This document shows, piece after piece, positions 9,166 through 18,319 of a stretch of DNA of 64,000 bases. Position 1 is the stretch's first letter; every line of letters starts with the position of its first letter. The DNA is from Gemmatimonadota bacterium (lineage in GTDB: Bacteria > Gemmatimonadota > Gemmatimonadetes > Gemmatimonadales > Gemmatimonadaceae). The translations under genes and the position numbers were made by a program. The notes beneath the pieces are model-generated. The model searched no databases. It was not told the DNA's origin and saw only the letters and a list, made by a program, of their open reading frames with translations. The DNA lies in the NCBI GenBank assembly GCA_021324635.1, contig JAJPIS010000080.1, forward strand, positions 1 through 64,000. Reading direction: 5' to 3'.

Positions 9166-11355
9166 TCAGTCGGCTCGCCGGGGCTCGGGGTAGAAGCGCG
9201 AATCCTTGTGGGCCATCTCGAGCAGGAGATCGGCCGGCTGGAAGCGCGGCGGGAAGCGGTCGTTCAGCTCCTCCAACTGCCGCACGACGGCCGAGGCGCC
9301 GAGCGTGTCGATGTAGCGGAACGGTCCCCCCCGGAAGGGCGGGAATCCGATCCCGAAGACGGCGCCGATGTCGCCGTCGCGCGGTTCCCGGAGGACCCCC
9401 TCCTCCAGGCAGCGGACCGCCTCGTTGACCATCGCGAGCACCGCGCGGCGCTGGATCTCATCATCGGGGATCGCGCTCCGCTGCGCGCCGGTCGGCAACA
9501 ACGCGTACACGGTCGGGTCGACGCCCCGCTTCTTCCCGGCCTCATCGTACAGGTAGAAGCCCTTCCGCCCCTTGCGGCCGTACCGGCCGGCAGCGACCAC
9601 GCGCTGGAGCGACACCGACGGCGCCATGCGCGACCCGAACGCGTCGGCGATGATGTTGCCCGATTTCCCGGCCACATCGATCCCGACCTCATCGACGAGC
9701 GTGATCGGCCCGACCGGGAAGCCAAAGGCCACGAGCGCCCGGTCGACGGCGTCGATCGGCGCGCCCTCATCGAGCATCTTGCCGGCCTCGTTGATGTACG
9801 GCGCGAGGATCCGATTGGCGTAGAACCCGGGGCTGTCCCGCACGATGATGACCGTCTTGCCGAGGCGCTTGCCAAACGCGACGACCGCCGCCGTCACCTC
9901 GCTCAGGGTCGCGGGCGTCACGATCACCTCGAGCAGCGGCATCTTGTGGACCGGCGAGAAGAAGTGCATGCCGAGGACCCGCTCGGGGTGTCGGGTGGCC
10001 TCGGCGATCCGCGCGATCGGGATCGTGCTCGTGTTGGACGCGACGATCGCCCCGGGCGGGAGGACAGCCTCGACCTCGGCCACGACCCGCTGCTTGACCG
10101 CGAGGTCCTCGAACACGGCCTCGATCGCGAGCGTCACGTTGCCGAAGCCGGAGTAGTCGACCGTGCCGGCCACGAGCGACATCTCGTCCTCGAGCTCCTG
10201 GCGGGTGATCTGGCGCTTGGAGAGCCGCTCGCGGAGCACGTCCCGCACGGCGGCGAGCCCCTTGAGGACGCGTCCCTGCTCCGCGTCCTTGAACCGGACC
10301 GCCACGCCGCGCTGCGCGGCAATGGCGGCGATGCCGGCGCCCATGAAGCCGGTCCCGAGCACACCGATCTTCCGGATCGGCGCCGGCGGGAGGCGCCCGG
10401 CCGAGTCCGGCACGCCGGGATCCTTCTTGAGCGCGTTGCTGGCGAAGAAGATGAACATCAACTGCTTGGCGACGCCGCTCACCGCCGCCGCGCCGAAGAG
10501 CCGGGCCTCGGTCTCGTAGCCGCGGGCGCGCGGGCCGACGTACCCGGCGCGCACCGCCTCGAGCGCCGCCAGCGGCGCCGGGTAGTGTCCGTGGGTCCGT
10601 GCGAGCGTCTGCTCGCGCGCCTGCCGGAAGACCACCGCCCGGCCGATCGGGTTCGCGTCGAGCAGCGCGCGCGGCATGCCGTTCCCCGACCGGCGGGCGG
10701 CACCGGCGTGGGCGGCGCGCACGCGCGCCGCGCTACCCCGGCCGGCCGCGGCGAGCTCGCGGGCCCGCGCCTGGGCGACGTCGCGCAGGATCGCCGGGTG
10801 CACGACCTCGTCGACGAGCCCCGTCTGGAGCGCCCGGCGCGCGCGGACGTTCTTGCCGCTGAGGATCATGTCGAGCGCGGCGCGGAGCCCGACGGTCCGG
10901 GGGAGTCGCTGCGTGCCGCCGGCGCCGGGGATGAGCCCGAGCTGGACCTCGGGCAGCGCCAGCAGCGTCCTGGGCGTGTCGGCGGCGATCCGGTACGAGC
11001 AGGCGAGCGCCAGCTCGAGCCCGCCGCCCATACAGGCGCCGTCGATCGCGGCCACGACGGGCGTGCGCACCTGCTCGACGCGGTCCATGAGCGCGTGCCC
11101 CATCTGGCTGAGCCGCTCGGCATCGGCGGCACCCGGCAGCGCGGCCAGCTCGTCGACGTCGGCCCCGGCGATCCACACATCCGGTTTGCCGCTCAGGAGG
11201 ACGGCGGCGCGGATGCTCGTGTCGCGCTCGAGGCGCTCGAGCAGCGCCTCGAACTCCTCGCGCACGGCGCGGGTGAAGATATTGACGGAGGCGCCGGGGT
11301 CGTCGAGCGTCACCAGCGCGACGTCGTCGCGCACGTCCACCGTGAGGGCCGGCAT
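9166..11355 (-). CDS. fadJ: fatty-acid oxidation complex alpha subunit (enoyl-CoA hydratase / 3-hydroxyacyl-CoA dehydrogenase)
   Basis: Bifunctional beta-oxidation enzyme of 729 residues. The N-terminal crotonase domain (about 1-190) has the oxyanion-hole loops GGGLELALAC and LPEVQLGLIPGAGGTQ, containing the two catalytic Glu. A linker leads to the NAD-binding motif GVLGTGFMGAG (about 330). The dehydrogenase domain follows, with catalytic His in MHFFSPVHKMPLLEV and DSPGFYANRI, and then a C-terminal 3HCDH repeat. The ATG overlaps the thiolase stop (TGATG), giving a fadI-fadJ operon on the minus strand. FadB-type is the alternative name; the separate thiolase just upstream fits either. A large open frame on the opposite strand is a shadow. 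Confidence 0.95.
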   Translation of the reverse strand: MPALTVDVRDDVALVTLDDPGASVNIFTRAVREEFEALLERLERDTSIRAAVLLSGKPDVWIAGADVDELAALPGAADAERLSQMGHALMDRVEQVRTPVVAAIDGACMGGGLELALACSYRIAADTPRTLLALPEVQLGLIPGAGGTQRLPRTVGLRAALDMILSGKNVRARRALQTGLVDEVVHPAILRDVAQARARELAAAGRGSAARVRAAHAGAARRSGNGMPRALLDANPIGRAVVFRQAREQTLARTHGHYPAPLAALEAVRAGYVGPRARGYETEARLFGAAAVSGVAKQLMFIFFASNALKKDPGVPDSAGRLPPAPIRKIGVLGTGFMGAGIAAIAAQRGVAVRFKDAEQGRVLKGLAAVRDVLRERLSKRQITRQELEDEMSLVAGTVDYSGFGNVTLAIEAVFEDLAVKQRVVAEVEAVLPPGAIVASNTSTIPIARIAEATRHPERVLGMHFFSPVHKMPLLEVIVTPATLSEVTAAVVAFGKRLGKTVIIVRDSPGFYANRILAPYINEAGKMLDEGAPIDAVDRALVAFGFPVGPITLVDEVGIDVAGKSGNIIADAFGSRMAPSVSLQRVVAAGRYGRKGRKGFYLYDEAGKKRGVDPTVYALLPTGAQRSAIPDDEIQRRAVLAMVNEAVRCLEEGVLREPRDGDIGAVFGIGFPPFRGGPFRYIDTLGASAVVRQLEELNDRFPPRFQPADLLLEMAHKDSRFYPEPRRAD

Positions 11356-12650
11356 CAGGCGCGCTCGACGACCATGGCGTGGCCCATGCCGCCGGCCGCA
11401 CAGACGGTGAGCAGCCCGAACTGCCCGTCCCGCCGGCGCAGCTCGTGGCAGAGCGTGGTGAGAATGCGCGCCCCGGTCGCGCCGAAGGGATGCCCGATGG
11501 CGATCGAGCCGCCCATGACGTTGAGCCGCGAGCGATCGACCTCGCCGACCGGATGCGAGAATCCCGCCCGGGCGGCCCAGCTCTTCGACTCGAAGCCGGC
11601 GAGGTTCGAGAGGACCTGGGCGGCGAATGCCTCGTGCATCTCGACGAGATCGATGTCGCGCAGCGAGAGCCCGGCCCGCTGGAGCGCGACGGGTGCCGCG
11701 AGCACCGGTGCTTGCAGGAGTTGCTCGCCCGGATCGAGGGCGGCGTAGGCGTACGACTTGACGAAGGCGAGCGGCGTGTAGCCGAGCGCGCGGGCCCGGG
11801 TCTCGCTCATGAGCAGCACGGCCGCGCCGCCGTCGGTGAGCGGCGACGAGTTCCCGGCCGTCACGCTGCCATAGACGCGGTCGAAGACCGGCTTGAGCGC
11901 CGCCAGTTGATCGTAGCTCGTCTGCTCGCGGATGCCGTTGTCGGCCGTCATCACGGTCTCGTACCGCGGCGCGACGTAGGCGGGCGCGATCTCCGCCGTG
12001 AGTCGCCCGTCGGCGACGCCGGCCGCCGCGAGCCGGTGCGAGCGGAGCGCGAACTGGTCCTGCTCGTCGCGCGGGATATGGTTGATCTTCGCCATCTTCT
12101 CCGCCGACTGGCCCATCGTCTCGCCGGTCGACGGCTCGGCGATCGCGGGCGTGATCGGACGGAGATCGCGCGGCCGCACGCGGCCGAACGTCCTGAGCTT
12201 GGCGGGCATCGTCCTGGCGCGGCTGGCGGCGACGAGGACGTCGGAGAAACCGCGCGAGTGCAGGATCGGCACGTTCGACAACGACTCGGCGCCGCCCGCG
12301 ATGATCACGTCCGCGTGACCGAGCGCGATCTGATCGGCGGCGTCGGTGATCGCCTGGTTCGCGGACGCGCAGGCCCGACCGACCGTGAACGCCTGGACGC
12401 CCTTGGGGAGGATCGGCAACAGCGCCACCTCGCGCGCGATGTTGGGCGCGAGCACCGACGGGATCACGGTCCCGAAGACGACGGCCTGCACGTCGGTGCC
12501 GTCGAGGTTCGTGCGCTGGAGCAGCTCCGTCACGCACGCGCGTCCGAGCTCGATCGCCGACATCGGCTTGAGGACGGTCCCTGCCCTGGCAAACGGCGTC
12601 CGCAGCCCCGCCACGATCGCGACGCGCCGGCCGTTGCCGAAGGTAGGCAT
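11355..12650 (-). CDS. fadI: acetyl-CoA C-acyltransferase (3-ketoacyl-CoA thiolase)
   Basis: Thiolytic cleavage of 3-ketoacyl-CoA, the last step of beta-oxidation. The 431 residues carry the thiolase triad: nucleophilic Cys94 in GRACASANQ, His in MHEAFAAQ and NVMGGSIAIGHPFGATGAR, and the second Cys in CAAGGMG. The length and the loop NHIPRDEQDQFALRSH match the FadI/trifunctional-beta type rather than short biosynthetic thiolases. ATG 12650 was chosen for MPTFGNGRRVAIV; an upstream in-frame ATG (about 12728) would run into the divergent glpD. It is first in the operon with fadJ. Confidence 0.95.
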   Translation of the reverse strand: MPTFGNGRRVAIVAGLRTPFARAGTVLKPMSAIELGRACVTELLQRTNLDGTDVQAVVFGTVIPSVLAPNIAREVALLPILPKGVQAFTVGRACASANQAITDAADQIALGHADVIIAGGAESLSNVPILHSRGFSDVLVAASRARTMPAKLRTFGRVRPRDLRPITPAIAEPSTGETMGQSAEKMAKINHIPRDEQDQFALRSHRLAAAGVADGRLTAEIAPAYVAPRYETVMTADNGIREQTSYDQLAALKPVFDRVYGSVTAGNSSPLTDGGAAVLLMSETRARALGYTPLAFVKSYAYAALDPGEQLLQAPVLAAPVALQRAGLSLRDIDLVEMHEAFAAQVLSNLAGFESKSWAARAGFSHPVGEVDRSRLNVMGGSIAIGHPFGATGARILTTLCHELRRRDGQFGLLTVCAAGGMGHAMVVERA

Positions 12651-12726
12651 GGGAGGGAAAGGTACTCGGCCGGGAAGATCGCAGCCATTCTGGCAGCGCC
12701 CGCGCCGGACAGCGATCTTCCCGGGC

Positions 12727-14262
12727 ATGGGTTCCCGTGCCGATGCCGTGCGCGCGCTCGCGGCGGCGCGCTTCGACGTCCTGGTCATCGGCGGCGGCAT
12801 CACGGGGGCCGGCGTGGCCCGCGACGCGGCGTTGCGCGGGCTGCGGACGGCGCTCGTCGAGCGTGACGATTTCGGGAGCGGGACATCGAGCCGATCGTCC
12901 CGGCTCATTCACGGCGGGGTCCGCTACCTCGAGCACCGTCATTTCCACCTCGTGTTCGAGGCGAGTCGCGAGCGGCGCACGCTCCTGCGCATCGCGCCGC
13001 ATCTCGTGCGGCCGCTGCGCTTCACCTGGCCCGTGTATCAGGGGGCGCGAGTCCCGGGATGGAAGCTCGGAGCCGGATTGCTCCTCTACGACGCGCTCGC
13101 CCTCTGGCGCAACGTGGCACGGCACCGGCGGCTGACGGCGGCGGCGGTGCTCGGCCGCGAGCCGGGACTCGAGCCGCGCGGACTCACCGGTGGCGCGGAG
13201 TACTTCGACGCGGCGACCGATGACGCGCGGCTGACGCTCGCCAATGCGCTGGCGGCCGCCGAGGCCGACGCGGTGGTCGTGAATCACGCCGAGGTGTGCG
13301 CCATCGGGCGGGACGATCGTGGCCGGGCGACCGGCGCCCGCGTGCGCGACGCGATCACCGGTGCCGAGGTGACGGCGACGGCGCGCGTGATCGTGAACGC
13401 GACCGGGCCGTGGAGCGACGCCGTGCGCCGCCTCGCCGACCCGACCGCGCCGCCCGGCGTGCAGGGCAGCAAGGGCGTGCACATCGCCGTCCCGGCGGCG
13501 CGGGTGGGCAACCACGGCGCGGTGACGCTGCTCTCGGCCGTGGATGGACGAGTGATGTTCGTGCTGCCGGCCGGGCTGCACACGATCATCGGGACGACCG
13601 AGAGCGAGACGGCAGCCTCGCCGGCCGACGTCCGGGCGTCGGCCGCGGATGTCGCCTATCTCCTCGAGTCGGTGAACGCGGCGTTCCCCGGCGCGCGGCT
13701 CGCGCGCGCGGACGTCCGCGCGGCCTGGGCGGGTGTGCGACCGCTGGCCGCCTCGGGGCAGGCGAGCGACGCCGCCCGCGCCTCACGCGAGCACGAGATC
13801 GTGCGTGAGCCGTCGGGCGTGGTCACGGTCACGGGCGGCAAGCTGACGACCTACCGCGCGATGGCAGCCGAAGTGGTCGACACGGTCGAGGCGGCGCTGG
13901 GTGCCGAGCCGGTCGCGACCCGCACCCACGTCGTGCCGCTCCCGGGGGCGAGCCGCGTCGCGGCCGTGGACGCCCTGGCGAGCGGGGATCCCGCGCTGGG
14001 GGAGCCGTTGATCGCCGGACTGCCGTACCGGCGCGCCGATCTCGTCTACGGGGTCCGCTGCGAGATGGCCGAGACGCTCTCGGATTTGCTCATGCGGCGC
14101 ACCCGCATCGCCTTCGAGACGCCCGACGCGGGGCGTAGCGTCGCGCAGCCGGTGGCGGACGTGGTCGGTCGGCTCCTGGGATGGGACGCGGCCGCACGCC
14201 GTGCGGCCGTGGAGGCGTACGCGCGGGACGCCGAGCGCGTATTCGGGATCGACGGGACGTAG
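12727..14262 (+). CDS. glpD: glycerol-3-phosphate dehydrogenase (FAD)
   Basis: Oxidises sn-glycerol-3-phosphate to dihydroxyacetone phosphate and passes electrons to the quinone pool at the inner face of the membrane. The 511 residues show the dinucleotide-binding VLVIGGGITGAGVARDAALRG at about 18-38, then SGTSSRSSRLIHGGVRYLE, NATGPWSD, GVRPL and GGKLTTYR, all GlpD family marks. The C-terminal DAO_C domain follows. It is divergent from fadI, with about 76 bp between the start codons that must hold both promoters. It fits with fadIJ as a lipid/glycerol degradation block. Confidence 0.95.
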   Translation: MGSRADAVRALAAARFDVLVIGGGITGAGVARDAALRGLRTALVERDDFGSGTSSRSSRLIHGGVRYLEHRHFHLVFEASRERRTLLRIAPHLVRPLRFTWPVYQGARVPGWKLGAGLLLYDALALWRNVARHRRLTAAAVLGREPGLEPRGLTGGAEYFDAATDDARLTLANALAAAEADAVVVNHAEVCAIGRDDRGRATGARVRDAITGAEVTATARVIVNATGPWSDAVRRLADPTAPPGVQGSKGVHIAVPAARVGNHGAVTLLSAVDGRVMFVLPAGLHTIIGTTESETAASPADVRASAADVAYLLESVNAAFPGARLARADVRAAWAGVRPLAASGQASDAARASREHEIVREPSGVVTVTGGKLTTYRAMAAEVVDTVEAALGAEPVATRTHVVPLPGASRVAAVDALASGDPALGEPLIAGLPYRRADLVYGVRCEMAETLSDLLMRRTRIAFETPDAGRSVAQPVADVVGRLLGWDAAARRAAVEAYARDAERVFGIDGT

Positions 14263-14266
14263 TCGA

Positions 14267-14752
14267 TCAGGCGGCGCCGTTGGTGCGGGTGTCGTGGATC
14301 GTATGCAGCTCGACGATCTTGAGCCGGCGCGTCGCGCTGGGGAGCTTGAGGACCGCGAGGTCACCGAGCGCCTTCCCCACGAGGGCACGACCGATCGGCG
14401 ACGACATGCTGCACTGTCCGTCCTCGAGCTCCACCGAGTCGCCGAAGACGAGGCTGTACGTCTCGGTGCCCTTGGTCTGGAGATCCTCGACCACCACACG
14501 CGAGCCCAGCCCGACGCGGTCGGAGGGGATCTGCGCGATGTCGATCTGCGACAGCTTGCTGAGCCGCTGGCGCAACTGACCGAGCCGCGCCTGGACGAAC
14601 TGTTGCCGCTCGAGCGCGGCCTTGTACTCGCTGTTCTCGCGCAGGTCACCGAGCTCGACCGCCTTCCTGATCTCCGCCGGGAGCGTGACGTTGAGCTCGT
14701 GTTGCAGGCGCGAGACTTCGTCGCTGAGCTTGATCTTCAGCTCTTCAATCAT
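14267..14752 (-). CDS. greA: transcription elongation factor GreA
   Basis: Rescues backtracked RNA polymerase by stimulating transcript cleavage through the secondary channel. The 161 residues have the usual two parts: an antiparallel coiled coil with the tip acidic motif in GDLRENSEYKAA, and a C-terminal FKBP-like domain (VVVEDL...YSLVFGDSVELEDG...SPIGRALVGKALGD). ATG 14752 gives MIEELK. A GC-rich hairpin sits about 24 nt upstream in the leader (separate entry). It converges with glpD with 4 bp between the stops. Confidence 0.95.
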   Translation of the reverse strand: MIEELKIKLSDEVSRLQHELNVTLPAEIRKAVELGDLRENSEYKAALERQQFVQARLGQLRQRLSKLSQIDIAQIPSDRVGLGSRVVVEDLQTKGTETYSLVFGDSVELEDGQCSMSSPIGRALVGKALGDLAVLKLPSATRRLKIVELHTIHDTRTNGAA

Positions 14753-14775
14753 GATCGTGTCTACAAAAGGGGAAC

Positions 14776-14798
14776 GCCCGACCGTGTCCGGGTCGGGC
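14776..14798 (-). promoter_or_regulatory. hairpin in the greA leader
   Basis: A perfect 8-bp GC stem (14776-14783 with 14791-14798) with a 7-nt loop. Read on the minus strand it is followed by a pyrimidine-rich GTTCCCCTTTTG and then the greA start 24 nt away. This looks like a weak intrinsic terminator placed inside the 5' leader of greA, as no other minus-strand gene precedes it for more than 200 bp. The position resembles the attenuated greA leader of E. coli, but no sequence homology is claimed. Confidence 0.5.
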
Positions 14799-14986
14799 TC
14801 TCTTGCCCAACGTAAGGGCCCCCGCGAACGACCGCAATCAGCGGCACCGGGCTTCGGGCCATATGTCCGTGCGGTGTGACGGTTTGCCCGCTTCTGGCGT
14901 CCCCAGCCACAGGATCCTGACATACAGGGTGCCCATTCGGACGGCGACCGCCCCTGGGGGACGGAGCGCATTTGCGAGGGTGACAC

Positions 14987-15859
14987 ATGATGGTTCATCG
15001 CCTCCCCAGCCATGCCCGATCTGGCGGCGCGGCCGGCGCAACGGCGGCCGCCGCGCGCCTGGCGGCGCTCGGCGCGCTCGTGCTCGCGGTGTTCGCGTGC
15101 TTCTCCGGGAGCAGCCGGAACGTGAGCCAACCGACCGGACCGACCGGGATCGGTGGGGGCGGAGGCGGCGGGACCGGGGGCGGGGGGGGCGGCGGGGCGA
15201 GCTACGCCGGCACCTACCGGCTCCAGACGATCAACGACTCGACGTTGCCGTTCGTGCTCGCGCACGACAGCGCGTCCGGCATTGGCCCCAAAGGCGACAC
15301 GATCCGTGTCTTCAAGGCGTCATTCGACAGCTCGTTCATCTCCCTCAACTCCGACACCACCGCGCGCGAGATCGACTATCTGACGATCAGCGATGATCGG
15401 ACCGCGTCGGACTCGAGCTTCCAGCGCGACAACATCGCGTTCGGCGACACGACGGCCGGGAGCTACACCGTGCGCGACACGACCGTGCAGCTCACGCGCA
15501 CCGACACGGTGGGTGGCGCGCACTCGGTGGTCATGACGTACAGCGGCAGCGGCGGCCGGCTTCAGGGGACGGTCGCGTACAGCCTGTTCAACACCGATGA
15601 CCAGCTCGTGACCAGCGGATCGGCGGTGTTCGTCTACCAGCGGACCGGCCCGCCGCTCCATGGGATGGGCGGCGGCTCCGGCGCGGCGGCGGAGCGGATC
15701 ACGCACATCACGCACGTCACCCGCGCCCAGGCCGCCGGCGCCGGGTCGGGCCAGGTCACCGGTGCTGCGGGAGCGTGGAATCCGCGCGCGTGGCGCCCAC
15801 CGGTGTCGGCCGCGCTCCGCGCTCCGATGCGCGCCGTGCCTGGCCGTACTCGTCCCTGA
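14987..15859 (+). CDS. putative exported lipoprotein of unknown function
   Basis: Not recognised. The 290-residue protein begins with an N-terminal signal sequence ending in a likely lipobox (VFAC). A polyglycine linker (about residues 55-72) follows, then a beta-rich, Ser/Thr/Asp-rich domain (about 73-225) reading like a small beta barrel or lipocalin-like sheet. GAGGGTGAC lies just upstream of the tandem ATG codons as a ribosome site. The last 60 residues are low complexity and contain the motif [10 protein letters not shown], encoded by two to three 9-mers also found in the array at 62381. The 3' end overlaps the convergent deoxyhypusine-synthase-like gene by 104 bp. Confidence 0.75.
   Translation: MMVHRLPSHARSGGAAGATAAAARLAALGALVLAVFACFSGSSRNVSQPTGPTGIGGGGGGGTGGGGGGGASYAGTYRLQTINDSTLPFVLAHDSASGIGPKGDTIRVFKASFDSSFISLNSDTTAREIDYLTISDDRTASDSSFQRDNIAFGDTTAGSYTVRDTTVQLTRTDTVGGAHSVVMTYSGSGGRLQGTVAYSLFNTDDQLVTSGSAVFVYQRTGPPLHGMGGGSGAAAERITHITHVTRAQAAGAGSGQVTGAAGAWNPRAWRPPVSAALRAPMRAVPGRTRP
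15698..15724. repeat. short 9-bp repeat (ATCACGCAC type)
   Basis: Two exact ATCACGCAC units and one diverged unit lie in frame near the end of the lipoprotein gene. The reverse complement is the same 9-mer that makes up the GATGTGCGT copies of the array at 62381-62488. Confidence 0.6.
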
Positions 15860-17006
15860 GACGGCGCATCATCGCCTCGCGCCGGTCGTAGAGGCGCTTG
15901 AGGGGGCGCGGCCGATGCCGAGCGAGCGCGTACGACGCGAGGAGCGGGAGCGCGAGGGTGGAATCGGCGTAGCAGACGACGGCGTCCGGGAGCCGGTCGG
16001 GGTCGATCTTCCCCCAGCTCACCGCTTCGGCCGGCGTCGCTCCCGAGAGTCCCCCCGTGTCGGGCCGGGCGTCGGTGACCTGGAGGAAGTAGTCGTGGCC
16101 ACGCTCGTCGATCCCCAGCACCTCCTGGATCTGCGGCTCCGTCTGGAGCACGAAGTTCTTGGGGCTCCCGCCGCCGAGGATCACGACCGCACTCCGGCCC
16201 GCCGAGTCCGCGCCGTCGGGGGCCTCCGCGACGCCGGCCACCCAGTCGCCACGCTTGGCGCCCAGCACGATGGCGGCGGTCTCGTTCACATCCTGGTTGG
16301 GATCGATCAGGCAGGCGTTCCCGTCGAGCGCCAGCGCGGCCACGTTCATCCCGATCGACGAATCGCCCGGCGATGAGGTGTAGACCGGCACGCCGGCGGC
16401 GTGGGCGGCCGACAGGAGCGATTTCTGGCCGATCCCCAGCGCGCGCTCCCGCTCGCGGATGTACTTCCCGCACAGGTGGTGGAACTCGGCGCTCGACATC
16501 GGCCGCTGGAACTCCGGCGCCCGGATGATCTGGCGGAAGAAGGCGTCCGTCGACAGCAGCACGTCGTAGTCGAAGAAGATGTCGTAGATGCGCACGACGC
16601 CTTCGGCCCGCAGCACGACGTCGGAGGCCTGCGGGGTGCCACGATGCATGGCGAGCCCCAGGCCGAAGTGGGTGTCGTGGTACAGGTTCGCGCCGGTCGA
16701 CACGATCCAGTCGATGAAGCCGGCCTCGACGAGGGGGATGAGGGCGGCCATGCCAAGCCCCGCCGGCGTGAGGGCACCGGTGATCGAGAGCCCGACGGTC
16801 ACGTCGGGGTCGAGCATCTTGGTCGTGAAGAGCTGGCACGCCTCGCGGAGTCGGGCCGCGTTGTACGCGAGGAAGGTCCCGTCGATGAGATCCGCGACCG
16901 TCTCACGGCCGTCGATCCGCCGTGGGTCGATCCGCCCGCCCGCGAGGAATCGCGACCGGCCCTCGGCCTGCTCGGGATCGGTGTGTCGCCCTTCATGACC
17001 AGCCAT
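15756..17006 (-). CDS. deoxyhypusine synthase family protein (possible homospermidine synthase)
   Basis: NAD-dependent transfer of an aminobutyl group from spermidine. Archaeal and eukaryal members modify eIF5A; bacterial members are thought to make homospermidine or other polyamines. The 416 residues contain [71 protein letters not shown] (described in parts; the Lys of SWGKI is the expected catalytic lysine) and [10 protein letters not shown]. The final 30 residues after RRLRDEYG are low complexity and overlap the convergent lipoprotein gene. No eIF5A is expected in a bacterium, so the acceptor is probably a small amine. Confidence 0.88.
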   Translation of the reverse strand: MAGHEGRHTDPEQAEGRSRFLAGGRIDPRRIDGRETVADLIDGTFLAYNAARLREACQLFTTKMLDPDVTVGLSITGALTPAGLGMAALIPLVEAGFIDWIVSTGANLYHDTHFGLGLAMHRGTPQASDVVLRAEGVVRIYDIFFDYDVLLSTDAFFRQIIRAPEFQRPMSSAEFHHLCGKYIRERERALGIGQKSLLSAAHAAGVPVYTSSPGDSSIGMNVAALALDGNACLIDPNQDVNETAAIVLGAKRGDWVAGVAEAPDGADSAGRSAVVILGGGSPKNFVLQTEPQIQEVLGIDERGHDYFLQVTDARPDTGGLSGATPAEAVSWGKIDPDRLPDAVVCYADSTLALPLLASYALARHRPRPLKRLYDRREAMMRRLRDEYGQARRASERGARPTPVGATRADSTLPQHR

Positions 17007-17035
17007 GGAGTCTCCGATGCGACGAGGGTGCGAGG

Positions 17036-18001
17036 CTACCGCGCGCGCACGACGGCCATGCGGTCCGCCGCCTCGGCCCCTTCCGTGACCGTCCGGCGAT
17101 CGGGGTGGGCGCTCGAATGGGCCGCCACGACGGCGGCCGCGGCTTCGGCCGGGTCATCGGTGAGCAGCATGAGGTCGAGGTCACCCGCCGAGATCTTCTT
17201 CTCGAGGAGGGCCCGCGACTGGAGCCAGCGGACGAGGCCCGCCCAGTAGCGGCGGCCGAAGAGGATCACGGGGAAGCGGTAGATCTTCCCCGTCTGGATC
17301 AGCGTCAGCGCCTCGAACAGCTCGTCGAGCGTCCCATAGCCGCCGGGGAAGATCACGAACGCGTCGGAGTACTTGATGAACATCGTCTTCCGGACGAAGA
17401 AGTACCGGAAGTTGATGAGCGTGTCGACGTAGGGGTTGGCGCCCTGCTCGAAGGGGAGCTCGATGTTGCACCCCACGGAGTGGCCCCGCCCCTCGCGCGC
17501 CCCCCGATTGGCAGCCTCCATGATCCCGGGGCCCGCGCCGGTGATGATCGAGTACCCGGCTTCGGCGAGGAGCCGCGCGGTCTCGCGGGCCGCCGCGTAC
17601 TGCGGGTCGTCCGGCCCCGTGCGCGCGGAGCCGAAGATCGACACGCCGCGGGTCACGCCGGCGAGCGTGTCGAACCCTTCGATGAACTCGCTCATGATGC
17701 GGAGCACGCGCCAGGGATCGGTGCGGGTGAAGTCGATGCGCGGGCCGATCTTCTGGAGCAGCTTCTCGTCTTCCGTCATCGGCGGGAGGTCGCGGATCGC
17801 GTCCTCGATGAGCTGCACGGCGCCCGAATGGCGCGTCTCGTGACCCCGCGACGGCGGATTGCGCCCGGCGAGCAGGTGCCCCTCCTCGGTCCGCTCCTTC
17901 ATGCCGGCGCGCGCCTGCCGTTCGGCCGACGCGAGCACGTCGGGTCCCGCCTGCTTCCCGGTGGCGGTTCGCGGCACGCGCGCCGGCCGTCGCTTGGCCA
18001 T
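17036..18001 (-). CDS. LOG family / TIGR00730 Rossmann-fold protein
   Basis: A 321-residue member of the family related to cytokinin-activating phosphoribohydrolase (LOG) and to the nucleotide 5'-monophosphate nucleosidase PpnN. Visible signatures are the Rossmann [59 protein letters not shown] (the PGGYGTLDE catalytic motif) and a C-terminal helical part. The start is the ATG at 18001, with a strong GGAGG six bases upstream, rather than the in-frame ATG seven codons earlier. It follows an 82-residue gene ending 17 bp upstream. The actual substrate is uncertain. Confidence 0.9.
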   Translation of the reverse strand: MAKRRPARVPRTATGKQAGPDVLASAERQARAGMKERTEEGHLLAGRNPPSRGHETRHSGAVQLIEDAIRDLPPMTEDEKLLQKIGPRIDFTRTDPWRVLRIMSEFIEGFDTLAGVTRGVSIFGSARTGPDDPQYAAARETARLLAEAGYSIITGAGPGIMEAANRGAREGRGHSVGCNIELPFEQGANPYVDTLINFRYFFVRKTMFIKYSDAFVIFPGGYGTLDELFEALTLIQTGKIYRFPVILFGRRYWAGLVRWLQSRALLEKKISAGDLDLMLLTDDPAEAAAAVVAAHSSAHPDRRTVTEGAEAADRMAVVRAR

Positions 18002-18018
18002 CAGTTTCCTCCGATTGG

Positions 18019-18267
18019 TCACCTGGATCGCCCGACCCAGCGGGCGTACCGCTCGACGTCGGCCGGCGGCGGCACGGCATGCTCGTCACCGTAGGCGGTG
18101 TACATGCGCCACTGGACGTACTCGCGCGGGGGCACCGGCAGGAACGGCGGCCGGGTGTGCCAGCCGCGGCGTCGGAAGCGCCAGGCGACTCGCAGCATGT
18201 CGGCCGCGAGCCCCGGCCTGAGGAATGCGCGCGCGGCGAGGACACGGCCCAGACGCAGCCAAGACAT
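18019..18267 (-). CDS. small conserved-looking hypothetical protein
   Basis: An 82-residue basic protein of unknown function. It has an amphipathic N-terminus (SWLRLGRVLAARAFL), a highly basic centre (WRFRRRGW) and an aromatic segment, PPREYVQWRMYTAYGD, that looks like a conserved motif. There is no clear transmembrane segment. It directly precedes the LOG-family gene with a short gap and is probably co-transcribed with it. No obvious Shine-Dalgarno precedes ATG 18267, which may be near the transcript 5' end. Confidence 0.65.
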   Translation of the reverse strand: MSWLRLGRVLAARAFLRPGLAADMLRVAWRFRRRGWHTRPPFLPVPPREYVQWRMYTAYGDEHAVPPPADVERYARWVGRSR

Positions 18268-18319
18268 TGGGGGAGAAGTATAGCGTGACGCTCAAGGGTT
18301 TCCGCTCGTCCGAGCACAG

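Noticed and set aside
9088-11748. 886-residue protein on the plus strand
   Set aside because: It is the antisense of fadJ and its thiolase partner, which match known families end to end. The His/Arg/Asp-rich composition is typical of reversed GC-rich codons.
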